Notes: generated from the sequence alone by a model not told the origin. 64,000 nt of DNA from CAZXGD01 sp046350455 (GCA_046350455.1 JAXMAM010000003.1:1-64000), one strand, 5' to 3'; counted from the stretch's first letter, positions 16,760-26,314 are shown. Made by a program: numbers and translations.

Positions 16760-18406
16760 ATGTCGAACCGACTGCTGTTGATCGCCGGAACGCTTTCACT
16801 GTCTACCAGTGTCTACGCACAGATCGCACCTCAGCCCAAGGCTGGCGCTCCGCTGCCCGACCTCTCCCCTGCGCAGCTTGACCTGTTCAACGCAGGCCGC
16901 GCGCTCTACCTCACACCCATGACGCCCGAAGTCGGTCTGGGCCCGATCTTCAACAAGGCGGGCTGCTTCAGCTGCCACGCCAACCCCGTGGGTGGCTGGG
17001 GCTCGATCTCGGTGACGCACTTCGGCATCTCCGACAAGGGCACGTTCCATGTGATCCCTGGCGAAGAGCAGAGCCTGCTGCAGGCCCAGGCCATCAGCGA
17101 GTCCTGCCAGGAGGTCATTCCGCCAGAGGCCAACTTCACCGCTACGCGCGTGACCAACAGCAGCATGGCCTTCGGCCTCATCGAGGCGCTGCAGGATGGA
17201 GCCATCGCTGCCAACGCTGATCCAGACGACCTGAACGCCGACGGCATCAGCGGTCGCGTGCACTGGGTCTCCGCGCTGGAAGATCCCTCGCACACGCTGC
17301 GACCCGGCCGCTTTGGCTGGAAGGCCCAGGTGCTGACCGTACTCTCCTTCAGCGGCGATGCCACCCGCAACGAAATGGGCGTGACCAACTACCTGGTGCC
17401 CAACGAGAACGCACCGAACGGCGACCATGTGCTGCTGGCTCAGTGCGACAACATGCCCGACCCGGAGGACATTCCGGACGGCCAGGGCTTTGCCTTCATT
17501 GATCGCGTGACGCACTTCCAGCGCTACCTGGCCCAGCCGCCACAGACCCCAAAGAGCGGCATGGCTGGCGAAGCCATCTTCAACCAGATTGGCTGCAACC
17601 AGTGCCACATCCCCAGCTGGACCACCCGCAACGATCCCAGCCTGGAGACCGCGCTGCGCAACAAGACCATCCGTCCCTACAGCGACTTCCTGCTCCATGA
17701 CATGGGCCTGCTGGGCGACGGCGTCTCCCAGGGCGATGCCCAGGAGCTGGAGATGCGCACTCCCACGCTGTGGAACCTGCGCACCCGCGACCCCATGCTG
17801 CACAACGGCTCTGCTGCAGGCGGCACGTTCACGTCGCGCGTGACCTCTGCCATCCATGCGCACGGCCCCTACGGTGAGGCGGCCAACAGCGCCGCAGCGT
17901 TCGATGCGCTGAGCCCCACGCAGAAGAGCGAGCTCATCGCCTTCCTGGACTCGCTGGGCAAGCTGGAGTTCGACTCGGATGGCAACGGCGCCATTGACGT
18001 GATTGACTTCAACGCCTTCCGCGCCGCCTACGGCACGTCCACCAACCCGGACCTGCCAAGCGCTGTCTTTGACATTGATCAGGATGGCGACATTGACTTC
18101 ACCGACTTCCAGTCGTTCATGCTGGCCTACGAGGGCCCGAATGGCGACTGCAACCACAACGGCGTGCCCGACCTGCAGGACATCCTGCTGGGCACCTCCC
18201 CAGACGTGAACGGGGATGGCCGTCCAGACGACTGCGCCATCTGCGCGGCCGACCTGAACAACGACCGCCTGGTGGACGGCACCGACCTGGGCCTGCTCCT
18301 GGGCTCGTGGGGCCAGAGCGACGTGCCCGCCGACATCAACCAGGATGGCGACGTGGACGGCACTGACCTGGGCCTGCTCCTGGGTTCGTGGGGCGCCTGC
18401 AACTGA
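16760..18406 (+). CDS. Di-haem c-type oxidoreductase with dockerin-like tail
   Basis: A 548-residue secreted protein with an N-terminal signal (LLLIAGTLSLSTSVYAQ). The catalytic part resembles the di-haem oxidoreductase (DHOR/CcP-like) family, with two haem-c sites CFSCH (about 69-73) and CNQCH (about 278-282). From about residue 400 there are EF-hand-like repeats (DIDQDGDIDFTDF, DVNGDGRPDD) and then a dockerin-like pair, DLNNDRLVDGTDLGLLLGSWG and its echo, ending in GACN. Haem attachment implies maturation outside the cytoplasm, and the tail suggests anchoring to a surface scaffold. Electron donor and acceptor are unknown; the pentahaem cytochrome 5 kb away is a candidate partner. Confidence 0.82.
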   Translation: MSNRLLLIAGTLSLSTSVYAQIAPQPKAGAPLPDLSPAQLDLFNAGRALYLTPMTPEVGLGPIFNKAGCFSCHANPVGGWGSISVTHFGISDKGTFHVIPGEEQSLLQAQAISESCQEVIPPEANFTATRVTNSSMAFGLIEALQDGAIAANADPDDLNADGISGRVHWVSALEDPSHTLRPGRFGWKAQVLTVLSFSGDATRNEMGVTNYLVPNENAPNGDHVLLAQCDNMPDPEDIPDGQGFAFIDRVTHFQRYLAQPPQTPKSGMAGEAIFNQIGCNQCHIPSWTTRNDPSLETALRNKTIRPYSDFLLHDMGLLGDGVSQGDAQELEMRTPTLWNLRTRDPMLHNGSAAGGTFTSRVTSAIHAHGPYGEAANSAAAFDALSPTQKSELIAFLDSLGKLEFDSDGNGAIDVIDFNAFRAAYGTSTNPDLPSAVFDIDQDGDIDFTDFQSFMLAYEGPNGDCNHNGVPDLQDILLGTSPDVNGDGRPDDCAICAADLNNDRLVDGTDLGLLLGSWGQSDVPADINQDGDVDGTDLGLLLGSWGACN

Positions 18407-18465
18407 CCCTTCGCACGACCTTCACTTCGAACTTTCTTCTCGCTTTCAACTCTCCGATCCAACAC

Positions 18466-20991
18466 ATGCGCAACTCCATCATCCTCTCCATTCTCACGGC
18501 CGGAAGTGTGGCCTCCCTCGCAGGCGCCCAGTGGGTGACCTACGTCAACGAGACCAGCACCCGCCTGGTCGCCTCCCCCAGCCTGGTGGTGAACGACAAC
18601 CTTGAGAAGGACTTCGCCGTAGCCGACTTCGACAAGGATGGCGACATGGACGTGATCTGCATGCGCAAGTTCCCTGGCAGCGTCCAGGGCGGCTTCCGCG
18701 ACCTGCTGCTCATGAACGAAGGCGGAATCCTGGTGGACCGCACGGTGGAGCTGGGCAGCGGCAGCGACGTGGCCGGCTATGCAGGCATGATGGATCCCTG
18801 CAACGACCGCGACGTGAAGGCCGTGGACGTGAACAACGACGGCTGGCTGGACCTGGTCACCGCCACCACCATGAGCGATGGCCTGAACGAGATCATCGGC
18901 CAGCCGCGCGTGTACATCAACCTGGGGAACGACGGCAGCGGGCACTGGCTGGGCTTCCGCAACGAGAACGGCCGCATCCCTGTGCTCACCGCGCGCAATG
19001 GCAGCGCCGGCAACCCGCGCTTCTGCGACTCGGCCGTGGCGGACTACAACGGCGACGGCTTCGTGGACATCTTCTACACGGACTACGACACGCCGGAGAC
19101 CGCTGGTCAGAACATCTGCATTGACCTGAACAACGATGGCGACACCTCGGATGCAGGCGAATGCCAGGCAAGCCCATCCGAGAACTCCACCCAGGACTTT
19201 GACAACAAGCTGCTGCTGAACTTTGGCAGCGCCAACCCTGGGTACTTCTTCGACGCGACGACCACAATCCTGACCAGCGCGCAGATCAACTCTGCGTTCG
19301 GCAACGCCGCCCTGAGCGCCGACATGAACGGCGACGGCCTGGCCGACATCACCCGCGTGAACACGCTGACCGGTGGCCAGGACGTGGCCGTCTACAGCAA
19401 GAAGCCATCTGCGGCAGGCTTTGACGGCCCCAAGCAGGCTGTGGCTGGCGCCCCCTACAACATCGCTGCCACCGACCTGAACGGTGACGGCCGCCTGGAC
19501 CTGGTGGTGGCGGATGATGGTCAGGACAAGTACCTGATCAACACTGGCAACGATGCCAACAACGCCCCCAACTTCACCAGCTACACCATCGCCCAGAGCC
19601 AGAGCGAGTTCGGCAACAGCATCGCGACGGGCGACATGGACAAGGACGGCCGTCCAGACGTCATCATCACCGACGTGGACGCAGACCTCGGGCCCTTCTG
19701 CCCGAGCACGGGCCGCCGCACCCACATCTATCGCAACACGTATGCAGGAAGCCCCTCAGGCATCCTGGTGGAGAACACTCCACCGCTGCCGACGGCCAGC
19801 CTGGCTGCATGGACCGACGTGGCCATGGTGGACATCAACGGTGACGGCTACCTGGATCTGGTGGTCGGCCGCTGCGCAGGCGTGGAGGTGTGGATGAACC
19901 ACCCGCCCATCAGCCTGACCTTCAGCTACCCATCGGGCACGCCATCGGTGTGCGCACCCGGCGTGCCAACCAGCTTCCCAATCACCACCGTAATCCAGGG
20001 TGGCGGCAGCATCGTGGCTGGCACAGCCAAGATCAACTGGAGCCTGAACGGCGGTGCCTGGCAGTCTGCCAACCTGGTCAGCCAGGGCGCCAACAGCTGG
20101 ACGGCAGAACTGCCTGCCTTCGACTGCGGCGACCAGATCCGCTACTACCTGTCGGCGCAGCTGTCCAACCTGGGACCAGTCACCGACCCAGCCACAGCCC
20201 CGACCAACACCTATTCGCTCACGCCCCAGACTTCTGCGGGCGACCTCTACTACAGCGACTTTGAGGCTGCCAACGATGGCTGGACCGTGGTGAACGAGGG
20301 CGGCCTGACCACAGGCGCCTGGGGACTGGCGGTGCCGATCGGCACCACCAACGGCACCCAGGGTGCTGCAGCCCCCAGCCTGGACGCCAGCCCCAGCGGC
20401 ACCAAGTGCTGGGTGACGCAGAACGGCGCCTCGGGTGGCGCTGCCAACACCGCCGATGTGGACACTGGCACCACTCGCCTGATCTCCCCTGTGTTCGACC
20501 TGTCGAACGCCGTCACCGCCACCCTCAGCTACTCGCGCTGGTACTTCTGCTCGGATGCCATGAGCGGCGGCACGGCCTCGGAGATTGACCACCTGGTGGT
20601 GGAGGTGAGCTCCAATGGCGGTGCATCGTGGACCAAGATCGAGGACGTGGTGTCCAGCCCAAGCCCCAACGCCTGGGTGGCCCGCTCCATCAACCTGGGT
20701 TCGTACTTCCCGACCTTCACCAACACCATGCAGGTGCGGTTCTCCATCGGCGACTCGCCAGACAACAGCATCACGGAGGCTGGCCTGGATGAGTTCCGCA
20801 TCACCTACGCCGCGTGCCAGTCGCCCTGCCAGGGCGATCTGAACTCGGATGGTCTGGTGGATGGCACGGACCTGGGCATCCTGCTGGGCTCCTGGGCCCA
20901 GACCAGCGGCCCAGCGGACCTGAACAGCGACGGCAGCGTGGATGGCTCTGACCTGGGCATCCTGCTGGGCGCATGGGGCAACTGCCCCTGA
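18466..20991 (+). CDS. Large secreted FG-GAP/VCBS protein with dockerin-like tail
   Basis: An 842-residue extracellular protein. After a signal peptide (SIILSILTAGSVASLAGAQ) come many Ca-binding propeller repeats to about residue 480, such as DFDKDGDMDV, DVNNDGWLDL, DYNGDGFVDI, DMNGDGLADI and DINGDGYLDL. A middle beta-rich region follows, then a segment resembling a jelly-roll/MAM-like domain (YYSDFEAANDGWTV), and a dockerin-like tail DLNSDGLVDGTDLGILLGSWA plus DLNSDGSVDGSDLGILLGAWG, ending NCP. It shares the tail type with the preceding di-haem gene 60 bp upstream. The frame opens at 18388; the ATG at 18466 is preferred because it begins the signal peptide. Likely a surface scaffold or adhesin; no catalytic motif seen. 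Confidence 0.8.
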   Translation: MRNSIILSILTAGSVASLAGAQWVTYVNETSTRLVASPSLVVNDNLEKDFAVADFDKDGDMDVICMRKFPGSVQGGFRDLLLMNEGGILVDRTVELGSGSDVAGYAGMMDPCNDRDVKAVDVNNDGWLDLVTATTMSDGLNEIIGQPRVYINLGNDGSGHWLGFRNENGRIPVLTARNGSAGNPRFCDSAVADYNGDGFVDIFYTDYDTPETAGQNICIDLNNDGDTSDAGECQASPSENSTQDFDNKLLLNFGSANPGYFFDATTTILTSAQINSAFGNAALSADMNGDGLADITRVNTLTGGQDVAVYSKKPSAAGFDGPKQAVAGAPYNIAATDLNGDGRLDLVVADDGQDKYLINTGNDANNAPNFTSYTIAQSQSEFGNSIATGDMDKDGRPDVIITDVDADLGPFCPSTGRRTHIYRNTYAGSPSGILVENTPPLPTASLAAWTDVAMVDINGDGYLDLVVGRCAGVEVWMNHPPISLTFSYPSGTPSVCAPGVPTSFPITTVIQGGGSIVAGTAKINWSLNGGAWQSANLVSQGANSWTAELPAFDCGDQIRYYLSAQLSNLGPVTDPATAPTNTYSLTPQTSAGDLYYSDFEAANDGWTVVNEGGLTTGAWGLAVPIGTTNGTQGAAAPSLDASPSGTKCWVTQNGASGGAANTADVDTGTTRLISPVFDLSNAVTATLSYSRWYFCSDAMSGGTASEIDHLVVEVSSNGGASWTKIEDVVSSPSPNAWVARSINLGSYFPTFTNTMQVRFSIGDSPDNSITEAGLDEFRITYAACQSPCQGDLNSDGLVDGTDLGILLGSWAQTSGPADLNSDGSVDGSDLGILLGAWGNCP

Positions 20992-21003
20992 CCCCACCCC
21001 TGC

Positions 21004-21018
21004 CTGGCCTTTGGCCAG
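21004..21018. terminator. hairpin between convergent genes
   Basis: CTGGCC-TTT-GGCCAG, a perfect 6-bp stem, sits in the 27-bp gap between the stops at 20991 and 21019. It could end transcription from both sides, although no long T tract follows in either direction. Confidence 0.4.
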
Positions 21019-22113
21019 TCAGCGGCCTTCGCTGAGACTCTGACCCCTCACCAGCGTGCTGCGCTTCCCGCGCAGCACGCTGTGCTTTTCGCGGGTGCCA
21101 TCGGGCCACGTCACAGTGATCTCCACCGGACCCGTGCCAGCTGGGACGCCAAACCACGCCTGCGCTGGCACGCTCGAGAGGTAGCTGCGGACCGGCATGA
21201 TGACCTGCCACTGGGGGCCATCTGGTCCTGGCGCCTCCACGCGGGCGCCCAGCGCCTGCACGTTGGCTGTGCCTGGCTGCTGCAGCTCGATGCCCACCCA
21301 GTCTTGCGTGTGCTGCACGTCGTTGCGGAAGAGCGCTGGTGGGCCCTTGGCCTGAGCCACCACCAGGTCCAGGTCGCCGTCGTTGTCCAGGTCGCCCCAT
21401 GCAGCGCCGCGGCCCACCAGCGGCTGCGCCAGGGCGCCTGTGGCGGCGGCTGGCACCTCAGCCAGCGCGCCGGTCTTGCCTGCCTTTCCCTGGCCAGCGA
21501 AGTACTGCGTGCGCTGCAGGTAGCTCTGGTGCTCCTGGGCGCGGGCGATCTGGTCCTCGATGTGGCCGTTGGCCTGCACCATGTCTGGCCGGCCATCCAG
21601 GTTGAAGTCCGCCATCAGGAGGCCAAAGGTCAGGAAGGGCCGCGTGGAGGCTGAGATGCCCTCCACAATGGCGTCGTCCGCAAATCGCAGCGTGCCAGCG
21701 GGAGCGCTGTAGAGACCAGTTGGCTCGTTGGCAAAGTTGCCCACCGCCACGGCTGGGGCGCCATCGGCGCGCAGGTACGCCAGGTCAATGCCCATGGCGC
21801 CTGTCACAGCGCCGTTGCGGTCGAAGGCAAAGCCGCAGTCCATGCCGCACTCCTCAAAATGGCCAGCGCCATCGTTGCGGTACAGGAACTTGCGTACGCG
21901 GTCGTTGGCCACAGCCAGGTCCAGGTCGCCGTCGTTGTCCAGATCCGCCACCAGGAGGCCCAGCGCCTTGCCAGCAGGCGTCGTGGTGCCAGGCGCATGC
22001 ACCACCAGGCCCCGCGCCTCCGTGGCGTCCTTGAACTTCATGGGAGCCACCTGCTCGTACACGCGCAGCTGCGCGCCGGGGAAGCCCGTGGGCGGGCCAT
22101 AGGCACGGCCCAC
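21019..22113 (-). CDS. ASPIC/UnbV propeller gene, C-terminal portion (split by duplication)
   Basis: The 364-residue open part carries FG-GAP repeats (DLDNDGDLDL, DFNLDGRPDM) and a terminal ASPIC/UnbV-like domain with ALGARVEAPG and ITVTWPDGTREK. It cannot be a complete protein: it has no signal or anchor, and its first residues (GRAYGPPTGFPG) repeat a segment inside the upstream open frame. Removing one copy of the tandem repeat at 21602-22646 joins it in frame to the part at 22306-23436, giving one 631-residue protein. The start at 22113 is therefore probably artificial. Confidence 0.65.
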   Translation of the reverse strand: MGRAYGPPTGFPGAQLRVYEQVAPMKFKDATEARGLVVHAPGTTTPAGKALGLLVADLDNDGDLDLAVANDRVRKFLYRNDGAGHFEECGMDCGFAFDRNGAVTGAMGIDLAYLRADGAPAVAVGNFANEPTGLYSAPAGTLRFADDAIVEGISASTRPFLTFGLLMADFNLDGRPDMVQANGHIEDQIARAQEHQSYLQRTQYFAGQGKAGKTGALAEVPAAATGALAQPLVGRGAAWGDLDNDGDLDLVVAQAKGPPALFRNDVQHTQDWVGIELQQPGTANVQALGARVEAPGPDGPQWQVIMPVRSYLSSVPAQAWFGVPAGTGPVEITVTWPDGTREKHSVLRGKRSTLVRGQSLSEGR

Positions 22114-22124
22114 ACCAGCCAGGC
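21602..22124. repeat. tandem duplication, copy 1 (523 bp)
   Basis: Near-identical to the directly following 522 bp. By eye the copies differ at five places: AAA/AA near 21625, GGGG/GGG near 21755, a C insertion before AAAA near 21855, and two substitutions near the far end. This copy keeps the reading frame open. Confidence 0.9.
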
Positions 22125-22646
22125 TTGAAGTCCGCCATCAGGAGGCCAAGGTCAGGAAGGGCCGCGTGGAGGCTGAGATGCCCTCCACAATGGCGTCGTC
22201 CGCAAATCGCAGCGTGCCAGCGGGAGCGCTGTAGAGACCAGTTGGCTCGTTGGCAAAGTTGCCCACCGCCACGGCTGGGCGCCATCGGCGCGCAGGTACG
22301 CCAGGTCAATGCCCATGGCGCCTGTCACAGCGCCGTTGCGGTCGAAGGCAAAGCCGCAGTCCATGCCGCACTCCTCCAAAATGGCCAGCGCCATCGTTGC
22401 GGTACAGGAACTTGCGTACGCGGTCGTTGGCCACAGCCAGGTCCAGGTCGCCGTCGTTGTCCAGATCCGCCACCAGGAGGCCCAGCGCCTTGCCAGCAGG
22501 CGTCGTGGTGCCAGGCGCATGCACCACCAGGCCCCGCGCCTCCGTGGCGTCCTTGAACTTCATGGGAGCCACCTGCTCGTACACGCGCAGCTGCGCGCCA
22601 GGGAAGCCCGTGGGCGGGCCATAGGCACGGCCCACGCCAGCCAGGC
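22125..22646. repeat. tandem duplication, copy 2 (522 bp)
   Basis: Second copy of the unit above. Its single-base indels in homopolymers shut the coding frame. The copies abut directly, with only a short shared CCAG-like sequence at the junction. No transposase or flanking inverted repeat is present. Confidence 0.9.
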
Positions 22647-23436
22647 GGTAGTCCACCTTGGCGTCAATCTCTGGCGACCACTTCACGTAGTGAAGCACCA
22701 CCAGGTCCAGGTCGCCATCCTTGTCCAGGTCTGCGAAGCCCGCCGTCGTGCTCCAGCCATCATCCCCAGCCAGCCCAGCCTGCGCGGTGATGTCCTGGAA
22801 GGTGGGCGCGCCATCTGGGCCGGGGACGTTGCGCAGCAGTCGCAGCGCACCCACGCTGGTCACCAGGAGGTCCGTGCGGCCGTCGCCGTCTACGTCTGCG
22901 GCGGTCAGCCCCATGTACTGCCGTGGCTGGGCCAGCGCTGGGTCGTGCAGCGGGTGGAACTTCCATCCCCCCTCGTTCAGGTAGATCTGGATGCCGTGGC
23001 CCGCTGGCGTGCCCGCTGGCGCATCGGGCCACGCAGCGCCATCTGCAAACGCCAGGTCCAGCAGCCCATCCTGGTTGAAGTCTGCGATGGCCACGCCGCC
23101 ACCCATGGTCTCTGGCAGCAGCTTGCGGCCATCGGCGCCATCGGTGCGGACCATGTCCACGCCAGTGCCATCTTCCATGCGGGTGAAGGGCGCGCTGAGG
23201 GCCGCGGGCGCCACGGGCGCGTCCACCTTGGCTGGGCCAGTGACCGTGGCTGGCGGCACCGCTGGCTTGACCTGCGGCGCCGGCCACAGCAGCCACACCG
23301 CTGCACCCACAGCGCCCAGCGCCACCACGCCCACCAGCGAGATGCGCAGCGCACGGCCGATGACCGCGTCGTCGCCATAGACGATGGGTTCGTCTTCCGG
23401 TTGCTGTCCGGGCTGGATGGGATCACTCGGTGCCAT
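22306..23436 (-). CDS. ASPIC/UnbV propeller gene, N-terminal portion with membrane anchor
   Basis: This 376-residue open part begins with an acidic cytoplasmic leader and a membrane segment (about 30-52, LVGVVALGAVGAAVWLLW). Propeller repeats follow (DFNQDGLLDL, DVDGDGRTDL, DLDKDGDLDL, DLDNDGDLDL) until the frame derails at GAGHFGG, where the other copy reads GAGHFEECGMDCGF. It starts 14 bp inside the end of the cytochrome gene, so it belongs to that operon. Read with copy 1 of the duplication it continues to the ASPIC/UnbV domain ending at 21019. It is probably a membrane-anchored periplasmic propeller that partners the cytochrome. Confidence 0.7.
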   Translation of the reverse strand: MAPSDPIQPGQQPEDEPIVYGDDAVIGRALRISLVGVVALGAVGAAVWLLWPAPQVKPAVPPATVTGPAKVDAPVAPAALSAPFTRMEDGTGVDMVRTDGADGRKLLPETMGGGVAIADFNQDGLLDLAFADGAAWPDAPAGTPAGHGIQIYLNEGGWKFHPLHDPALAQPRQYMGLTAADVDGDGRTDLLVTSVGALRLLRNVPGPDGAPTFQDITAQAGLAGDDGWSTTAGFADLDKDGDLDLVVLHYVKWSPEIDAKVDYRLAGVGRAYGPPTGFPGAQLRVYEQVAPMKFKDATEARGLVVHAPGTTTPAGKALGLLVADLDNDGDLDLAVANDRVRKFLYRNDGAGHFGGVRHGLRLCLRPQRRCDRRHGH

Positions 23437-26314
23437 GAAGGGCCTGGACAGGTGGGCGCTCTGGCAGGCCGTAGGCGCCTGGCCGCTGCAGGTCGTAGAG
23501 CACCACCGACTCTGCTGCGTGGTTGGCGGCTGGATAGCGCAGGCGGGCGGTGTTCACCGCGTGGTCGCGCGCGTTGTCGTCTGGACGGAAGCGCTCGTAC
23601 TGCTTCATGGCGTCGGCTGATGCCTGGCTTGAGCCCAGCGCCTGGCGCACCTGCCCCAGCACATACCAGGTGGCGGCGCGCTGGCTGTCCTGCGCCAGGG
23701 CTGCCAGGCAATTCTGCTCCGCCTGCTGGAGGAGCGCGGTGCGGGCGGCCGCGTCTTCCGCAGCAGCGCCTCGCATCTGCCGGCTGCGCTCCCATTGCGC
23801 GGTGGCCAGGTCCACCAGCACGCGGTCATCGCGTGAGAAGTCAAAGCCCACCTTCTGCGCCTCTGGGAAGGCGGTGTCGCGCACAGCGGTGAAGCCCTGG
23901 ATGGCCTGGTCGAACGCGCCCTGCTGCATGTCAACCACTGCGCTCCAATAGGCCACCTGCCAGGGCGGCGCACCTGCAGTGCTGGCCTGGCGCAGATGCT
24001 CTGCTGCGTCGGCCACCCGGCCATCCAGCAGCGCCGCGCGTGCGCGCGCCACCCATGCCTTGGGCTCGCCCGCCTCTGCGGCCTGCTGCAGCGCGCGGTC
24101 CACCAGCGACCAGGCGCCCTTGCCTGGGTTGCGCTCGCTCTCGCGGAAGAGGCCGATGCCCCAGTCGTACAGGCGGTCGCCAGGCTTGGCCTCTGGCGCT
24201 GGCTGCTGCGGTCCGGCAGCCAGCTGGCCGCGCCCTCCGGCAGCGCCTGGCTGGGCCACGGTGAAGGTGAGCTCGTCGGTGGCCAGGGTGACCACAGGCA
24301 GGTCGTTCGTCACGTCTGTGCCGCGGATGTGGCGCAGGTACGTGAGATCAAACTTGCGGTACTGCAGGGCCACGCGCACGGTGAGCGTGTCTCCAGCCCA
24401 GTCTGGCACGCGGAGCACAAAGTGCGTGACGTCCGCGCCACCGGGCGGCACCTGGTGGTTGTAGAGCGGCGTGAAGATGTCCTGCGGATTGCGCCGGTCA
24501 ATGCGGAACCCGTTGCGGTCCAGCATGAACACGTTCAGGAACTTGCTCCACGGATCCACGCCGTTGCCAGGCCCCATGCCACCGCTGCGGCCGGCCACAG
24601 CGTCGGCAGTCCTGGCCTCCACGTCCAGCCAGACCTCGTTGCTGTCGGCGGTGCCCTGCGTGAACTCGTGCCCCATCTTCACAGCGCGGGTGGCGATGTC
24701 AAGCACGTACGTTCCACCGCGCTCCAGCACCGGCACCTGCGGGCGGAGCGGCGCCATGGCCGGTGCGTCCAGCGTGTCGCCTGGGCGGATGGCCACGATG
24801 TCCGTGCGCATCACGCCCTTGTTGAACGCCGCCACCAGGCCAGCTGCTTCAGACGCACCGGGCAGGTTGGACATGATGGGCGTGGCGGGATTGGCCGCGA
24901 CAAATGCGTGGTCCTTCAGCTGATACTGGCCTGCATCGCCGCGCGGCTTGGCGCCAAAGTCGTCTGCCGCCGCGATGAGCGGCATGTGGCAGCCGTTGCA
25001 GTCCGCGTCCACCTTGGGCGGGAAGCGCCACGCCTGGATGCCGTGGCCGCTCACGGCGCTGAGGCGGAAGCTGTCGTAGTGGTTCTGCCCTGGCAGCCAG
25101 TGGTAGTCATTCAGGTCTTCAGGCAGGAACACCTTGTGGCAGGTGGAGCAGAACTCTGCATTGCGGTGCACCTCTGGCTTCATGAAGGTGCGCGCGTGGA
25201 ATGCCGGCTTGGCCTTCACCAGCTGGCGGTTCACCCACTGCAGGAAGGGGCTCTGGCTGAAGGCAAAGGGGTACTGCGGGCTGTCCTCGATGACAAAGTC
25301 CGCATTGCCGCGCGTGGAGCCCACGTGCACGATGGAATGGCACGAGGTGCAGGTGATGCTGGCAGCGCCCAGCGGATCCTTGCTCACGTCGTAGTTTGGG
25401 TCGTCAAAGCGCGGGTTTTCAAAGGCGCCAGTGAAGAATGGCACTGGATCATGGCAGCCAGCGCAGAAGCGGGCGTCCTGCACGCGCTGCTCGCGCGTGA
25501 ATGCCTGGCGGCGCGTCTCGCGCACGCTGAACGCATAGGCCGGGTTGTTGAAGCTGCTAGCGGCATGCACTGAGTGGCTCCAGGACTTGTAGGCATCTGG
25601 GTGGCACTGCAGGCAGTAGTCGTTCATCATGAGCGACTCCTGCCGGATGAACGCGCCATTGGCTGTGCGGGCCAAGCTGGGCTCAAAGTACGCAGCGCCA
25701 TCCTTGGGCGACGGCCCAGGCCTGCTGGCGTCGTACCGGTGCCAGGCGCTGAAGCCCACCGTGAACACCAGCGCCGCCACCGCCCAGCCAGCGCCAGCGC
25801 GCCAGCGGATCTTCCGCCCTGCCAGCCGGTGCAGCACAAAGGCCCACACCACCACCAGCGGCGTGAGCACATGCAGCCAGTAGAAGAGCGACCGCAACGG
25901 CGACTGCTTGAGCGCCAGCGTGATGCCGCCCACATCCAGGCGCATCAGCAGCACGCCCGTGGCCAGAAGCAGCACCGCTGCCACCAGCAGCACCCAGCCC
26001 ATGGCGATGGCCCGGCGATTGGGGTGCCAGCGTCCGCGCCACCAGTGCACCGCGCCAAAGGCCACAAACGGCACCACCAGGGCCAGGCCCAGCACCAGGT
26101 GCCCCAGGAACATCCACAGGTAGAACTGGTTCTCCAGTGATCCGCCCGAGGTCCACTGCTGCAGGGTGATGGCCGCCAGGTACGTGCTGTTCACCACCAG
26201 GAGCGCAAAGAGCGCCACCACAGCGTGCAGCACCCAGCGCAGCCGCCTGCTCACTGGCGCCTGCAGACGCCGGGTGGGCTGAGCAGGAGCAGTTTGCGCA
26301 GAGGCTGGAGGCAT
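23423..26314 (-). CDS. Cytochrome b-like / pentahaem cytochrome c fusion with TPR tail
   Basis: A 963-residue membrane protein. Residues 25-195 form about five hydrophobic helices with histidines at about 72, 90, 148 and 162, spaced as expected for b-type haem ligands in a four-helix bundle. Then come five haem-c sites: CLQCH (about 234), CAGCH, CTSCH, CSTCH and CNGCH (to about 445). A beta-rich region follows, and from about 720 a TPR-like helical tail. The arrangement suggests quinol oxidation in the membrane and electron transfer to periplasmic haems, as in NapC/NrfH-type systems, though it is not one of those families. The ATG at 26314 has TAGGAT seven bases upstream. It overlaps the ASPIC/UnbV gene downstream. 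Confidence 0.82.
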   Translation of the reverse strand: MPPASAQTAPAQPTRRLQAPVSRRLRWVLHAVVALFALLVVNSTYLAAITLQQWTSGGSLENQFYLWMFLGHLVLGLALVVPFVAFGAVHWWRGRWHPNRRAIAMGWVLLVAAVLLLATGVLLMRLDVGGITLALKQSPLRSLFYWLHVLTPLVVVWAFVLHRLAGRKIRWRAGAGWAVAALVFTVGFSAWHRYDASRPGPSPKDGAAYFEPSLARTANGAFIRQESLMMNDYCLQCHPDAYKSWSHSVHAASSFNNPAYAFSVRETRRQAFTREQRVQDARFCAGCHDPVPFFTGAFENPRFDDPNYDVSKDPLGAASITCTSCHSIVHVGSTRGNADFVIEDSPQYPFAFSQSPFLQWVNRQLVKAKPAFHARTFMKPEVHRNAEFCSTCHKVFLPEDLNDYHWLPGQNHYDSFRLSAVSGHGIQAWRFPPKVDADCNGCHMPLIAAADDFGAKPRGDAGQYQLKDHAFVAANPATPIMSNLPGASEAAGLVAAFNKGVMRTDIVAIRPGDTLDAPAMAPLRPQVPVLERGGTYVLDIATRAVKMGHEFTQGTADSNEVWLDVEARTADAVAGRSGGMGPGNGVDPWSKFLNVFMLDRNGFRIDRRNPQDIFTPLYNHQVPPGGADVTHFVLRVPDWAGDTLTVRVALQYRKFDLTYLRHIRGTDVTNDLPVVTLATDELTFTVAQPGAAGGRGQLAAGPQQPAPEAKPGDRLYDWGIGLFRESERNPGKGAWSLVDRALQQAAEAGEPKAWVARARAALLDGRVADAAEHLRQASTAGAPPWQVAYWSAVVDMQQGAFDQAIQGFTAVRDTAFPEAQKVGFDFSRDDRVLVDLATAQWERSRQMRGAAAEDAAARTALLQQAEQNCLAALAQDSQRAATWYVLGQVRQALGSSQASADAMKQYERFRPDDNARDHAVNTARLRYPAANHAAESVVLYDLQRPGAYGLPERPPVQALHGTE

